Part shown: positions 1 through 9,757 of the stretch, piece after piece
How the letters are laid out: each line of letters opens with the position of its first letter
Numbering within the stretch: the stretch's first letter is position 1
Source: Eretmocerus hayati
Lineage: Eukaryota; Arthropoda; Insecta; Hymenoptera; Aphelinidae
DNA: 64,000 nt
NCBI GenBank assembly: GCA_029851415.1
Contig: CM056743.1
Location: 77,580,186-77,644,185 of the forward strand
Reading direction: 5' to 3'
Notes under the pieces: generated by a model
Seen by the model: the letters and a program-made list of their open reading frames with translations, nothing else
The model's database searches: none
What the model was told of the DNA's origin: nothing
Program-made: the position numbers and the translations under genes

Positions 1-733
1 AGCTCTTGCGTGTGCCAGTAGTTTGCCTGGATTAATTTTTGATCGCCGCACCAGTAATGTAGCTTCCAAAATATGGACCGAGTGATGATTACTCACGCTC
101 TCCATTAAACAGAAAGAATCGCGAGATCTATTGAGTTTGACTCGCAAATCACACCGCCCAAAAGGTATCTAGCAAGTGAGAAGCAATCCACATGTAGATG
201 TCCAATGAGATCAATACATTTACCATTTGCTGTTAAACTACTTCTCTGCGCAAAACCAGCATTTTCTGTGGAAATCGAATCCATCTTTCCCGGCGTATCG
301 TCATACCACAAGCAGCTCGAAAGATGTGAATTCTTAGCATCACTGCCATAGTTGAGAAGAGATTCAATGTATGATCTGTATGCATAATTATTATTTGCAG
401 GTGTTACCAATTTCTGATTGAAAAATACATCGACTTGATTGAACATCGAATGTAAAAAGTTGTTCACAGGGCCGACCACGTAGTCATTCGGCAACTTCTC
501 ACCAGTAGCATTCCTTATTTTCACTCTCAAACTCAGTAGTGTATGAGCCAAATCAATGTAGTCCTCTCCGCTAGAAGGGATACTGAGATCTATGGGTGAA
601 TCGTCGATAGAGTGGATATTGGCTTGTAGTTCACCCATTGAGAGCTTTCTATTGTCGTCTGTGTTGGCGGTATTTCAAAGAGAGACAGCTCTTCTTCCAA
701 ACACTCACTCGAAGCACTGTGCAAGAATGCCAT
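1..733 (-). pseudogene. MCP: Polinton major capsid protein (hexon-like), N-terminal part, frameshifted
   Basis: Major capsid protein of the double jelly-roll type, the main shell protein of Polinton virions. The best start is the ATG at 733, inside the end of the core gene; the frame from there contains the family hallmark of a phenylalanine-glutamate-isoleucine-proline-proline-threonine-glutamine stretch near 690. The rest of the conserved N-terminal region (VNNFLHSMFNQVDVF, SYIESLLNYG) is in a second frame at 105-638. A third frame from about 148 to the window edge carries the conserved FCLM motif. So there are two frameshifts, near 605 and 148. Normal length is 500 or more residues, so the C-terminal part lies outside the window. 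The resemblance is to the proteins often annotated as F54H12.2-like in animal genomes. Confidence 0.85.
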
Positions 734-1280
734 TTTCTTCTATTTGCTGAAAATATCTTTGATTTGCTCGAAGTTTCTTCTGAGATTTTTTCACAGTCTG
801 TTTCTTGGGAACGGCTTTTCTATTCCGTTTCTTCTGAGTTTTTGGAGTACGATTCGATTTTCTGTTTCTGCCCGATGACTCTGTGCTTTCGGGTTCGCTG
901 TCAGGAAGTGACTGAATATCATCGGGTTTTCTCATCCTTTTATATTTTTTCTCTTCAAATAGCTGATTCAGTTTCTGTTCAGCCTTTCGTTTCAGTGCAT
1001 TGCCGGACTCTCGCAATCGACTTTCTATCGAATTTCGCCATGGCATCTCACCGTGAGCAATATCTGATACAACATTGTATCCAGCGCGCATAACTTCCTT
1101 TCCAACTGCTTTAGATCCTCTTTTCAGAATAGACAGAACTCTTCGGTATACTCCACCTAGAAATCCTCCTATTCCCGATCCTCTCTGACAACTCTCGGCG
1201 GTACACAATGAGCCCAAGTTGTCAAGAAAATTAGTACCGCCGCCAATCTGGGCATCAAAATATTCATCGTAACGCGACAT
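705..1280 (-). CDS. basic pX-like virion core protein
   Basis: About 191 residues from the ATG at 1280. That ATG overlaps the stop of the penton gene (TGATG), which supports the start. The middle has a glycine-rich hydrophobic stretch (GSGIGGFLGGVYRRVL) followed by an amphipathic lysine-rich region, as in adenovirus pX/pVI-like and adintovirus core proteins that bind or condense DNA or act on membranes. The C-terminal third is very rich in lysine and arginine with serine-proline clusters, which fits DNA binding in the virion. The reading frame is intact. The last 29 bases overlap the start of the major capsid gene. The family role is inferred from the pattern and neighbours; no enzyme motif is present. 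Confidence 0.7.
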   Translation of the reverse strand: MSRYDEYFDAQIGGGTNFLDNLGSLCTAESCQRGSGIGGFLGGVYRRVLSILKRGSKAVGKEVMRAGYNVVSDIAHGEMPWRNSIESRLRESGNALKRKAEQKLNQLFEEKKYKRMRKPDDIQSLPDSEPESTESSGRNRKSNRTPKTQKKRNRKAVPKKQTVKKSQKKLRANQRYFQQIEENGILAQCFE

Positions 1281-2125
1281 CACGAATAATGTCTCTTAAG
1301 ATGCAGTGTGACACTGAGAGTCCCGTGATTGAATGAGACGTTCCTCCCGAATTGATCCTTTATATAAATTTTTATCGTCTGAAACTCTGTTTTCTGCACA
1401 GGTAAGTATCTCGGACGAGAAAATGTTTTTATTTTATAAGACCCAAAGTTGTTCGCATCGATACTAATTGGAAATTTACCGAGGAGAGGAAACTGCGTGT
1501 TTCCAACAATGTATGGTATACATACATCGGAATAAACGGATAGAACCGATATCGAGCCATTATCAAGCGAGGCAGGTGAATGGAAACGATATTTTGTCTT
1601 ATCGTCAACATAGATTTTATCTTCACTATCGTCCCCCAAGATAAAACGAATATTCTCGGAAAGTGTCAATTCGTAAGACACGGCTTCTTCACATATTTTC
1701 TGAATTTCAACAAATCGGCCGTGATCAAGTGTAAATTGCAAACGTCCCATGATATTGCCCAAATTATTGAGTTTTTCGATAAAATTTTCAATAGACGAGT
1801 AAAGCCCGTGCAACGAACCAATTTCTCGCCGAATATCTGGGCGTTTTCTTTCATGGCCTAATTCCATCACCTCACCCCTCAAAGAATTACTCAATTCCTC
1901 TTCAAAAGCGAATTCCAAGGATTCCGAACAAACTTGCACGTAATCAGTGCTGTGCGGCAGGTGCATACAAGTTTGAGGGTATTGAACTTCGACTATTGCG
2001 ACAGTCCATGACCCACTTATCTGCAACTCATGTGGTAAGAGTGCTGTAAAGCTTGACGCATGGTTTTCAGGGAAGTATCCGGTGCTATTGTTGCTCTTTA
2101 AAACAACGTAAAATTCGTCCTTCAT
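1280..2125 (-). CDS. Polinton penton-like minor capsid protein
   Basis: 281 residues, uninterrupted. The N-terminal block (ASSFTALLPHELQISGSW followed by VAIVEVQYPQT) is the conserved opening of Polinton/adintovirus minor capsid proteins, which form single jelly-roll pentamers at the capsid vertices. The C-terminal part is beta-rich (FQTIKIYIKDQFGRNVSF, then LSVTLHLKR), typical of the last strands of this fold. The gene begins 14 bases after the integrase stop and overlaps the core gene start by one base, so the three were probably expressed as one block. The central part, around residues 80-160, is charged and less conserved. Identification rests on these motifs plus position. Confidence 0.8.
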   Translation of the reverse strand: MKDEFYVVLKSNNSTGYFPENHASSFTALLPHELQISGSWTVAIVEVQYPQTCMHLPHSTDYVQVCSESLEFAFEEELSNSLRGEVMELGHERKRPDIRREIGSLHGLYSSIENFIEKLNNLGNIMGRLQFTLDHGRFVEIQKICEEAVSYELTLSENIRFILGDDSEDKIYVDDKTKYRFHSPASLDNGSISVLSVYSDVCIPYIVGNTQFPLLGKFPISIDANNFGSYKIKTFSRPRYLPVQKTEFQTIKIYIKDQFGRNVSFNHGTLSVTLHLKRHYS

Positions 2126-2139
2126 TCTAAATTATGAAT

Positions 2140-3219
2140 CTAATCAGCTTGCAACCAACTGTTGAATTTAGCGGGATATCCTGCCCGAGATACAAAATAT
2201 TGCTTGTCCCGTGCAGATCCGCGAGTCCGAAGTATTTTATCAATGATAAAATTGTCTTCATCAATATTCTTCCTCACACGAAAAATCTCTTGCTCGTAGA
2301 ATATACCAGCGATGTCGCTACCTTGTAAGTCTTGCAGATTATGAGCGTATGGTGCCCGAGAACCGGATATTTTCACAATCTTAAAAATTTCCTCAGAATA
2401 TCCGGCTTCGTATGCTTTCACAAAGACGTGCGACGCTGTATTGATCCTAACAAGATCACCAACACTGTATTTAGGCCTACCACGACTGAAATGTTTCTCG
2501 TATTTTTGACTCAAATTGTCACGAGCTCCCTGAGCGTTCTGGAGAGTGACGTCACAGGGTTTCATTCTGATGCTTGAATTTTTCGTTCCGTTGTAAGACT
2601 CCACTAACTGTTGTAAAATATCAATATATTTTTTTGTATTAAATCTCGTAAAATAGCGCCACAAACGACTCTTCAGCGTTCTATTGACTCTTTCAACAAC
2701 ACTACAATGGAATTCTGCATTTAGAGCTCCTCGAAATTTAATATGATATTTCTTGAGCAATTTTTGAAATTGGCCTCCCTCGAATTCTTTCCCCTGATCG
2801 GTCTGTAAGAGCATTGGAACACGGTTATTACTACGTGATAAAATATGATCGAGAGCGGCCGTAACATTGATGCAAGTCTTATTTTTCAACGGCTCGACCC
2901 ATACGTATTTTGATAAAACATCAATTACTACGAGTACAAAAGTGTAGCCTTCGTTATAAGCCTTGATGGAACGAAAATCCATGAGATCAGCTTCCCAAAC
3001 ATCATCAACATTGGAAACGTTATAGTGCCGTCTCTGAAATCTCAATCGCCTCGGCTTATGAAGTGTGTAAGCATCTTGAGATTCTAACCAATTTGTGACC
3101 TGTCTCCTCGTAACGTGAATATTTCTCGATCTAAGCTCGGCAAGGAAACTTTTTATTCCAGAGAGTGATGCAGGGTTTTCTGGATTGTAATAATAATTTT
3201 CGAGTAGCTCTTCCATCAT
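2140..3219 (-). CDS. Polinton retrovirus-like integrase with C-terminal chromodomain
   Basis: 359 residues, uninterrupted. It would join the element's ends to host DNA. The N-terminal region (about residues 20-60) is a helical segment in place of a clear zinc finger. The catalytic rve domain shows Asp78 (WEADLMD), Asp141 (QTDQGKEF) and Glu176 (VVERVNR), with 34 residues between the second Asp and the Glu. The last 40 residues (FIIDKILRTRG to NSWL) look like a chromodomain, as in many Polinton and Gypsy integrases, though the end is short and the last helix may be missing. The ATG overlaps the stop of the upstream gene as ATGA. It is one of the few open genes in this copy. Confidence 0.9.
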   Translation of the reverse strand: MMEELLENYYYNPENPASLSGIKSFLAELRSRNIHVTRRQVTNWLESQDAYTLHKPRRLRFQRRHYNVSNVDDVWEADLMDFRSIKAYNEGYTFVLVVIDVLSKYVWVEPLKNKTCINVTAALDHILSRSNNRVPMLLQTDQGKEFEGGQFQKLLKKYHIKFRGALNAEFHCSVVERVNRTLKSRLWRYFTRFNTKKYIDILQQLVESYNGTKNSSIRMKPCDVTLQNAQGARDNLSQKYEKHFSRGRPKYSVGDLVRINTASHVFVKAYEAGYSEEIFKIVKISGSRAPYAHNLQDLQGSDIAGIFYEQEIFRVRKNIDEDNFIIDKILRTRGSARDKQYFVSRAGYPAKFNSWLQAD

Positions 3220-4094
3220 TTATTCAGTGTCAAAGTAGCCCACGAAGGCTTCTTTTTCTTAGTGCCAGGTGTACTATATCCAAGTGTAGAATCAGCTGTC
3301 TCGTTGAAAACTTCACTGCAATCCTCTACGTTGTCGGCTTCCTTTTCTTCTCCACTCTGCGGCGGTTCAGCCAAATTACTAGGTGTCACAGCCGAGTCGC
3401 TAAAATGCCGAGAAATTCTGCCGTACTTCCTCTTCAAATTCGTCAGAGGTGTGTCAGATCCATCATTGAACAATGAGGTATTGCCAATCAATTCTCTCGG
3501 AGTAGTAGATTTCTGCAAAAAATTAGAAAATTCTTGCTCCCCAACCGCTGAGTACGATTTACTCCATCTGACAGCCAAATTCACGAGATCCACAATATTT
3601 GAATCTGGAATAGCGATGCCGTTTATACGTACGGTGCCTGAGTCGTCCCAAGAGATATGCTCTTGACCGCAGCCATGTAAGCATTTGAGTAGCTGCTCAC
3701 ATTTCCATCTATATGTATTCGGAACGCTGTTGATGATATTTTCATCCGAATATTTGACTAATGCCACGCCATCCCCTCCGCTATCAAGAGCATCGTCATC
3801 AGTACTTTCTGCGCACTCAGTTTGGCCATTACTACTCTCGTGATTGTCATCGTTAAAGAAGAGGAATCTCTGAAGTGCCTGAGAAAAGAGCTTCCATTTC
3901 TGGCGCTTGTCTTAGACATCGGCGTGCAGGATGTCGTACATGTCCTTGTCTAATCTGGATGACACATTCCCAGGAGTCTGCACAGATTTGGTCGATTCTG
4001 TAGAACTCTCTTGCTGTATTTAGGAATTTTTCATTGGTTGGATATTTTTGACCATGGCTTCGGGCACCAGGACCATTTTTCGAGCGTGTTGCAT
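3216..4094 (-). pseudogene. conserved Polinton protein of unknown function, two in-frame stops
   Basis: The frame opening at the ATG at 4094 runs without a shift to 3216 but is interrupted by TAA at 4022-4020 and TAA at 3914-3912. Read through, it would span about 292 codons. The N-terminal part (ARKMVLVPEAM) and the region LDKDMYDILHAD before the second stop resemble a protein found next to the integrase in many Polintons. The downstream part, open from 3767 (CLHGCGQEHISWDDSG, IPDSNIVDLVNLAVRW), is the most conserved block. The tail is acidic and serine-rich, then basic. Function is unknown. It sits between the small conserved gene and the integrase, overlapping the latter by four bases. Confidence 0.7.
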
Positions 4095-4106
4095 GATTGA
4101 AAAGAT

Positions 4107-4448
4107 TCACTTCTTCTCGGAAAAGTATTTGAGTTCGGGCAATAACAATGTCGGGAGAAATTCAGCTATTTTTCGGATGATGACGACTCTCTTGCTGTTC
4201 CAAGTACCGCTCAGTATAATGAGTTTTCGAAGAATTTCAGCGTATTTCCTCAATTTCCTCTTTGCGTAGTCATTCAGTGGAATATTACCATTTAAAATAT
4301 TCAAAGCACATTCGCATATGCATTTGATGAGACCACTCGCAGCTTTCCGCAAGACAGCGATTCTCTGATCTTTGCTCAAGTGACAAAGAGCTCGTAAAAT
4401 TGAGGCATACTTTGCACCAAAAGGCGACGATGTGGACGGAGCCATCAC
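4107..4448 (-). CDS. small conserved Polinton protein (CECALN motif), function unknown
   Basis: 113 residues, intact, basic and helical. The central motif KCICECALNILNGNIPL followed by a lysine/arginine-rich helix (RKLRKYAEILRKL) is a recurrent signature of a small Polinton protein near the packaging ATPase. The C-terminal segment (EFLPTLLLPEL) is hydrophobic. Its biochemical role is not known to me; basic charge suggests nucleic-acid or virion binding, which is only inference. A TATA-box candidate lies 38-44 bases upstream of the start. The stop is 12 bases before the ATG of the next, broken gene. Confidence 0.65.
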   Translation of the reverse strand: MMAPSTSSPFGAKYASILRALCHLSKDQRIAVLRKAASGLIKCICECALNILNGNIPLNDYAKRKLRKYAEILRKLIILSGTWNSKRVVIIRKIAEFLPTLLLPELKYFSEKK

Positions 4449-4485
4449 ATCCTATCGAATGATGACAAGCTATCAGATGCCACTC

Positions 4486-4492
4486 TTTTATA
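4486..4492 (-). promoter_or_regulatory. TATA-box candidate for the small conserved Polinton gene
   Basis: The minus strand reads GGTATAAAAGAG, a near-ideal TATA box, 38-44 bases upstream of the ATG at 4448. Spacing fits a transcript starting just before the ATG. It lies immediately upstream of the 3' end of the ATPase gene, pointing to a separate transcript for the downstream block. Confidence 0.5.
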
Positions 4493-4496
4493 CCTC

Positions 4497-5135
4497 TCAT
4501 TTGGGTACATACACACATTCGTAGCTTTCGTTTGGAAAAATATTGGTCCGAAATTGAAGTTCATCCGGTGCCGATTGGGTCATATCGAATAAAAAATATG
4601 AATGTGGTTTTGCGGTGGCATCTTTGAAAATTTCTCTGATGAAGCGTGGATTCTCGGGGTAAACTTGCCTTGCCAGATGCTGTATTTGCGCCGGATCTCT
4701 TGGATTTTTGAAAACCACAAGGTAAGAAACATTCAACGGAATATCTCTCTGCGATTTATGGAAAAGATTTTGCGATATGAAAATGACGCTCAAGCTGTGA
4801 TGGTGCGCATGTTTTGAGAATAAATCAACTATAATAGGATTCGATGCTTCTCGCATGAAGTCGTCAATAATGATCAATTTTGGTCTCTCATCGTTGCCAA
4901 AGTCAGAAATTTGTGGGATACCTTCCCGAAATTCTACCAAAGAGTCAAAAGTGGTGTAAGCTGAATGCCATTCGGAGTAGTAAAAGATGATTTTCTCGAA
5001 TTTTGTGTCACAAACGTAATCTCGAAATTGGATAAAAGCCTTAACTCAAGTACTCTTTCCACAAGAACTTGGTCCACAGCATAAAAGCGTGAATGGATGT
5101 GACCACTTTGTCCCATATCGATGAATGATGATCAT
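4497..5135 (-). pseudogene. Polinton genome-packaging ATPase (FtsK/HerA type), in-frame stop after Walker A
   Basis: About 212 codons from the ATG at 5135. The Walker A loop GPSSCGKST is directly followed by TGA at 5048-5046, which cuts the protein right after its phosphate-binding loop. The same frame then continues with FEKIIFYYSEW, the Walker B strand LIIIDDFM (from the valine-methionine region opening at 4940) and the sensor region FISQNLF typical of A32-like packaging ATPases. The family pumps viral DNA into capsids. Length fits the family's usual 200-250 residues. The lesion is a single point change, so loss could be recent. Confidence 0.85.
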
Positions 5136-5151
5136 TTCAGCTGAGCAGAGA

Positions 5152-5158
5152 TTTTATA
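5152..5158 (-). promoter_or_regulatory. TATA-like motif upstream of packaging ATPase
   Basis: The minus strand reads CTATAAAAT 17-23 bases before the ATG at 5135. The sequence is a good TATA match but the spacing is short for a start site upstream of that ATG, so either a nonstandard start or chance is possible. Confidence 0.3.
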
Positions 5159-5163
5159 GCCCG

Positions 5164-5460
5164 CAAGATTCGTCAAACCGCAGCGGCGGCGGCTACGGCG
5201 CGCGACATTTTAATGAGCGAATGGCTCGATCGCCGTTTATGAGCTAATATAGGCGATGGTACCGGTGATCGATCGTCCCATAAGCTTATATGACGATCGT
5301 CGCGTATTATCGTTCGCCCTATAAGCTCATATACGGCAAACGATGCGCGCCGTGGATCGTCGCTATCAGCTGATTGACGACGATCATGCGTAGCCGCTAA
5401 TATCTGTGAATTCGCAAAAATAGTATCAAAATTCTTTTATTTTCCACATCATTTTGTTTT
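5164..5460. other. non-coding spacer between ATPase and PolB with short repeated motifs
   Basis: About 300 bases without a gene, more GC-rich than the flanks at its start. It contains three copies of AGCT-N-ATAT (near 5240, 5283 and 5323), several CGATCG palindromes and CGTCG repeats. It is the only sizeable gap in the packed gene block. It could hold control signals or a replication site; nothing proves this. Confidence 0.4.
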
Positions 5461-8400
5461 TTATCCATAAGGGTATGATAATTCATTATTTACAAACCAT
5501 CTCTTTGTATAAATAGGTTTGCATGTTTTTGATTCTCGTCGCGTGACAACATCATGAAATTCAGTTCGACGTATTCCATCGTATTCTATGATGAGAGGTG
5601 AATCAATCTCTCCTTGGATATAGTTTCGGAGCCAATTGTAATTCATCAACTCTTTTGTTTCATAATTGAGCGTAATTCCTTACACTTTACACACCTCTAC
5701 TTCTTCCCCATCAGACTTGCAGAGAACATATGCGTAAAGTTTGGGCCCTCCCGATGCAAATTTTTTGATGTAACTATCAGGACCGTATGCCTCAGGTTTA
5801 TTCGTCAAACCACCCAAGAAACATCCAGTCTTTGGCATATATTCTCGACTTGGATCGTCGGAATACAGCAAAAGACTGTCCGTGTCAAAATACAAACATC
5901 TTTGATCGAGCTTTTTGAGATAATCATAAAGTACAAGACGTGCTTGAGCGGTGACAAATGAAGCAATGACAACGTTCGTCATGCGCGATGGTTCGAGTGC
6001 TTCGATTTTATGTACATACGATACATATAACGTTTCGTCATTGACAGGAAGAATACCTGTAATTTCAAGTTCTGGGCTCGTAAACAATTCCATAAATCGT
6101 TCCCGCGTATTCACAACTTCTGGTTTTGTGAGGTTTCCCCGCTGAGCAAATTTTCCCCATAAAGCGCATAATGCCATCTTGGCCAGAGCCCGTTTTCCAG
6201 GATTTTTCTCTATCTTTGTTGGATCAAGCTTTATACCCTCGACTCTTTCATACTTGTCAATGTATCGCATCTTTGATTCGTGATCGGTACATTCTTCAGG
6301 CCAACCACTCGACTCTTGCTTCATTTTGAGCCAACTATTGATGTATTTTGCGAATAAACCCCCGGATTTTGTGATACGCGAGTACTTTGTCGTTCTGCAC
6401 TGCCATATTTCATGACCTTCCGTGACTTTATAGCCGGCTTTGACAGCTTCTTGCAATTCAAGAGACACCCATGAACCTTGGATTTTTCTCTCGCTATCCT
6501 GTGTATGTACGCAGCTCCCGTTTCTCATTTCTTCACAGCATTTCCTACAAAGCGGAAAGAGTAATTTTCCATGCATTCGCACTGGTAAAACTGGGAAATA
6601 CAAATTCGAAGGGGGCAAAACAGTGCATTTTATCAAACCTTTCACTTTTGTGATATCCAGATTTCTCCCAAGAAATTCTTCACATTCTTTTCAACATAAA
6701 TCTTTGGGTGACCCACAGGAAATTCACCAAATTTGCAAACCGAGGGATAAAGTGAACAAACATCGACAAAATGAATCTTTCTCTTTGATTTTCCCACTTC
6801 CATTAATCGTGCAGTATTTCCTGTCCGACCGCCGAAAAATGTATCACGTGCAATCAACGGCGTACGCCTCAATTTTTCCTCAATCGTTTTTAAAAATTCG
6901 GAGAGTTGATCATCACTGCGCTTCTCGCGATCAAAGTCGCATTCCCACTTTTCTATCAATTCGTACCCGAATGATCTTATCCTGTCTGATATATAATTAG
7001 TTCCCAAGAGTCTCTCTTCCATTGATTCATTGGAACTCAATTTCTTGTCTCTGTTTACGCGAAAACATCTCGGACATTCGTGGAAGTAACATCCGTGGAA
7101 CTGGTACACAATTTTTTCATTTGTCCCGGGATTCTCATAATAGCCGTCAACTACGTAACCCTCTTTGTTCCTAAATTCTCGATTATTACGAGAGTGAATC
7201 ATATGAATGCCACTTTGACGACTCTGCCACAATAGCCATTCGATAGCGACCCGGGATTGCATATTACTCATTCTGCAATCCTCCGGCAGGAATTATACCT
7301 ATGGTATCTTTTTCTAGGAAATTTTTCCTGTATGAGTTCATACAAGCACCGGCTATGGTAATACTGGATTCAAACAGGTCGATATTTCCACAACTCAAGA
7401 AGAATTTTCGGAACTCTAAACACGATCTCCGAAGAATATCGACGTCTGTACGACAATATTCAACTATTTCTTTCTGAAAATCGAATATATATTCGCTCAA
7501 AACGGTATCTTCGTACCACTTTAGAAATTGGGCTCGAGCACTTTCACTCATGGTATCTGGGGAATAGTATTCCAGATCCGGCATCTCACCTCGATAATTT
7601 TGGTGATCTTTAGTGTTGAATTTATGAGGGAATATCCCTTTGAAAATGTCATTCAGTCCAAAAGCTTTGGGAAGCTTATCAAGAGCCATGTGAAAATAAT
7701 TTAAGCTGTCGATGAATGACGTCCGACCAACTTTCATTAACATAATTTTTGTCCCGTTCATGATGAGGGACGGTTGACGACCCTCTTTAACGAGACGATT
7801 AAGAAGGAACTGTCCGTCGTATCCTTTTGAATTGTGTGATGTACAAATAATTGCTTTGAATTCAGTGTTATCTCTTTGTACTAGGTCAAGTAGCTGTTTG
7901 ACGGGATCGATTTTAAAAATGTACTCGTGCACACCACAAGTGGAACATATACTTCTTGGATTCCAATTATCTGAACAGTCAGTACATACTTGATGCGCTA
8001 CGCAAAGTGTGGGGACGTGAATTCTTACTGTCTTATCTCCTCGCATAGTTTCATCCTGTCGACATTCAAAATCATAGAAAAGATACATGAATTTCCGCCT
8101 ACAATCGTCTGGAGCACTAGAATTGTGTTCTTTGTATTTAGGCATGTAACATAGATGATTGTAAGGACGACTGCATTTACATACGTGACAAAATGAGACA
8201 CCGCATTCATGAACTTTGTTCTTGTTCGTCAATTTCACAATCTTGAAAGATTTTGTACAAAAATAGACACCTTCGCACACACTCAATTTCTTCTTATTGA
8301 TACTTATGTACGAACCGGATTTCAAGTGTCTCTCGTAGCATTCTCTACCGTAGAAATTTCTCTGGCACTTATCACATTTCATCATGTCAGATTCTGTACA

Positions 8401-9402
8401 TTTAGGCGTCTTGAAGCACGCCGAGCATTTATCAGGACATTTGTACTAATTTGCATATCTGTATGATTTATTACATGGTATTCAATAACCTTGACTACCC
8501 GTTGCTTGTAATATGTTGAGGATAGGCTTATAGTGTTTAGATCTTTCCGAAAATAGTATTCTAAGAGTGTGAGATATTTGCCCTTTCAAGTCCACCACAA
8601 TTTCTGAGCCATCAAACATAGGAGCATCGCCACGGCCTAGACCCTTGAAATTGTAAACAACAATCGCGATCCCGTCGTTTGCTAAGATATTTTGGAACTG
8701 AATAATTTCATGAATACCACAGCCGTTTCTAGGAATTGTCAATCCCACGTCTCTGACTAATTTTATTGCCAATTTCGTTTGGTACGCACCCATATATCGT
8801 CGTACTCTGTTCCAGCGTATATTCAACGTATTGTACTTAGCACGCTCCGTACCTCGCTCGCTATATATACGAGTAGCTACCAGTGCGCGAGGTAAGCACA
8901 TTCTATCGTCGTTCCTGACCCGCAAAATTGATCGCTTGAGAACATATTCGTGTGTGAGCTTAACTCTACCTGTACCCTGCGGAACTGTCACAATGGCTGT
9001 ATGCAAAGTTACCGGATCGTCAATGTTAAATTGCGTATTGCTTTGCATGGCTCTATAAATGATTCCCCACAAATCATCGAAAGAAAATTCATCTACAGGC
9101 CTGAAAGATAGCCATAGATTACCTCGGGATAAAAATCTTGTTTGAAACGAAATACCGATGGAATCATCAGATAAACATTCACTCGTTAAATATGTATGAA
9201 TATCACGGATCGCACACTCTAACCACATGATCGGATCTGCATTCTCTCCTTCTGGACGCAATCATTGTAGAGTTACCCGACGTCCTCTTGTTCGGAATCG
9301 CTTGTAAAATCGCCTCGTTTCGTCGGCAATCGCAGAGCGATGTCCTGGTGGGAGGATATCGAGAAACTCTTCATCATCGTCTTCAAGATCAGCATCGTCC
9401 AT
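5461..9402 (-). pseudogene. POLB: Polinton DNA polymerase B with OTU-like N-terminal region, multiply broken
   Basis: Family B polymerase of the protein-primed group, about 1310 codons, which would copy the element. The acidic N-terminus starts at the ATG at 9402. An OTU-like segment has Cys (DDRMCLPRAL, near 8898) and a later His (SKHYKPIL). Then come zinc-binding cysteines (CPDKCSACF, CDKCQRNFYGREC), exonuclease motifs YDFE (near 8073), HNSKGYDGQF (7818) and YCRTD (7446), palm motif A DVCSLYP (6764), motif B KMALCALWGKF and motif C YFDTDS (5886). Lesions: TGA at 9264, TGA at 8484, TAG at 8448, frameshifts near 7280 and 6660, and TAA at 5682. All key catalytic residues are still readable, so decay is fairly recent. 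Confidence 0.9.
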
Positions 9403-9757
9403 ACCTCGTCCAATATGCTGAACATCGTTACCGTCTTGTGGAATTTAGAAAAGTTTCCCATTAAAAGATATGAATTTTTTGGAATTTCAATCGGAATTTT
9501 GTTACTTTTTGTTGATGAGCAAATAAATCCTCATTATGACATTTGTTCTAGGCGCAAATTAGACCTTCGTTTGAGAAATATTTTGCATCAAGTACTTATT
9601 GATGAATATTTGTATAAAAGAAACGTTATTGTTGGGAAACTGAAAGAAAAATTGAACGTTATCGTAATTTTGAGATTTTTAGAAATTCTAGTGACGAAGG
9701 ATATGAAAAAAATCGAAATCGTGAATTAGAATACATTTTAATCATAATTCTTCTGAT
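9403..9757. other. AT-rich spacer between PolB and the spliced acidic gene
   Basis: No convincing gene on either strand. A plus-strand open frame here (9340-9729) overlaps the PolB start and has no recognisable domain. Confidence 0.4.

Larger units (their letters stand above)
1..9402 (-). mobile_element. Polinton/Maverick (adintovirus-like) element, decayed, left part outside window
   Basis: Eight adjacent minus-strand genes match the Polinton gene set: protein-primed type DNA polymerase B, FtsK/HerA-type packaging ATPase, retrovirus-like integrase, single jelly-roll penton, double jelly-roll major capsid protein, pX-like core protein and two conserved small proteins. Genes overlap by 1, 4 and about 29 bases or are spaced by a few bases, a virus-like packing. 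At least four genes are broken. No adenain-like protease is visible; it may lie left of the window. I found no Polinton terminal repeat, so the right border is unknown: it could be just after PolB or beyond the two spliced genes ending at 12623. Confidence 0.9.

Noticed and set aside
1..12. Polinton terminal inverted repeat at the window start
   Set aside because: The first bases belong to the continuing major capsid reading frame, so the element end must lie further left.
638..1093. 151-codon plus-strand open frame
   Set aside because: Mirror of the basic core protein gene; Phe/Ser-rich composition is what antisense of Lys/Glu-rich coding gives.
6440..7000. 186-codon plus-strand open frame
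   Set aside because: Mirror of the PolB gene, which has clear catalytic motifs on the other strand.
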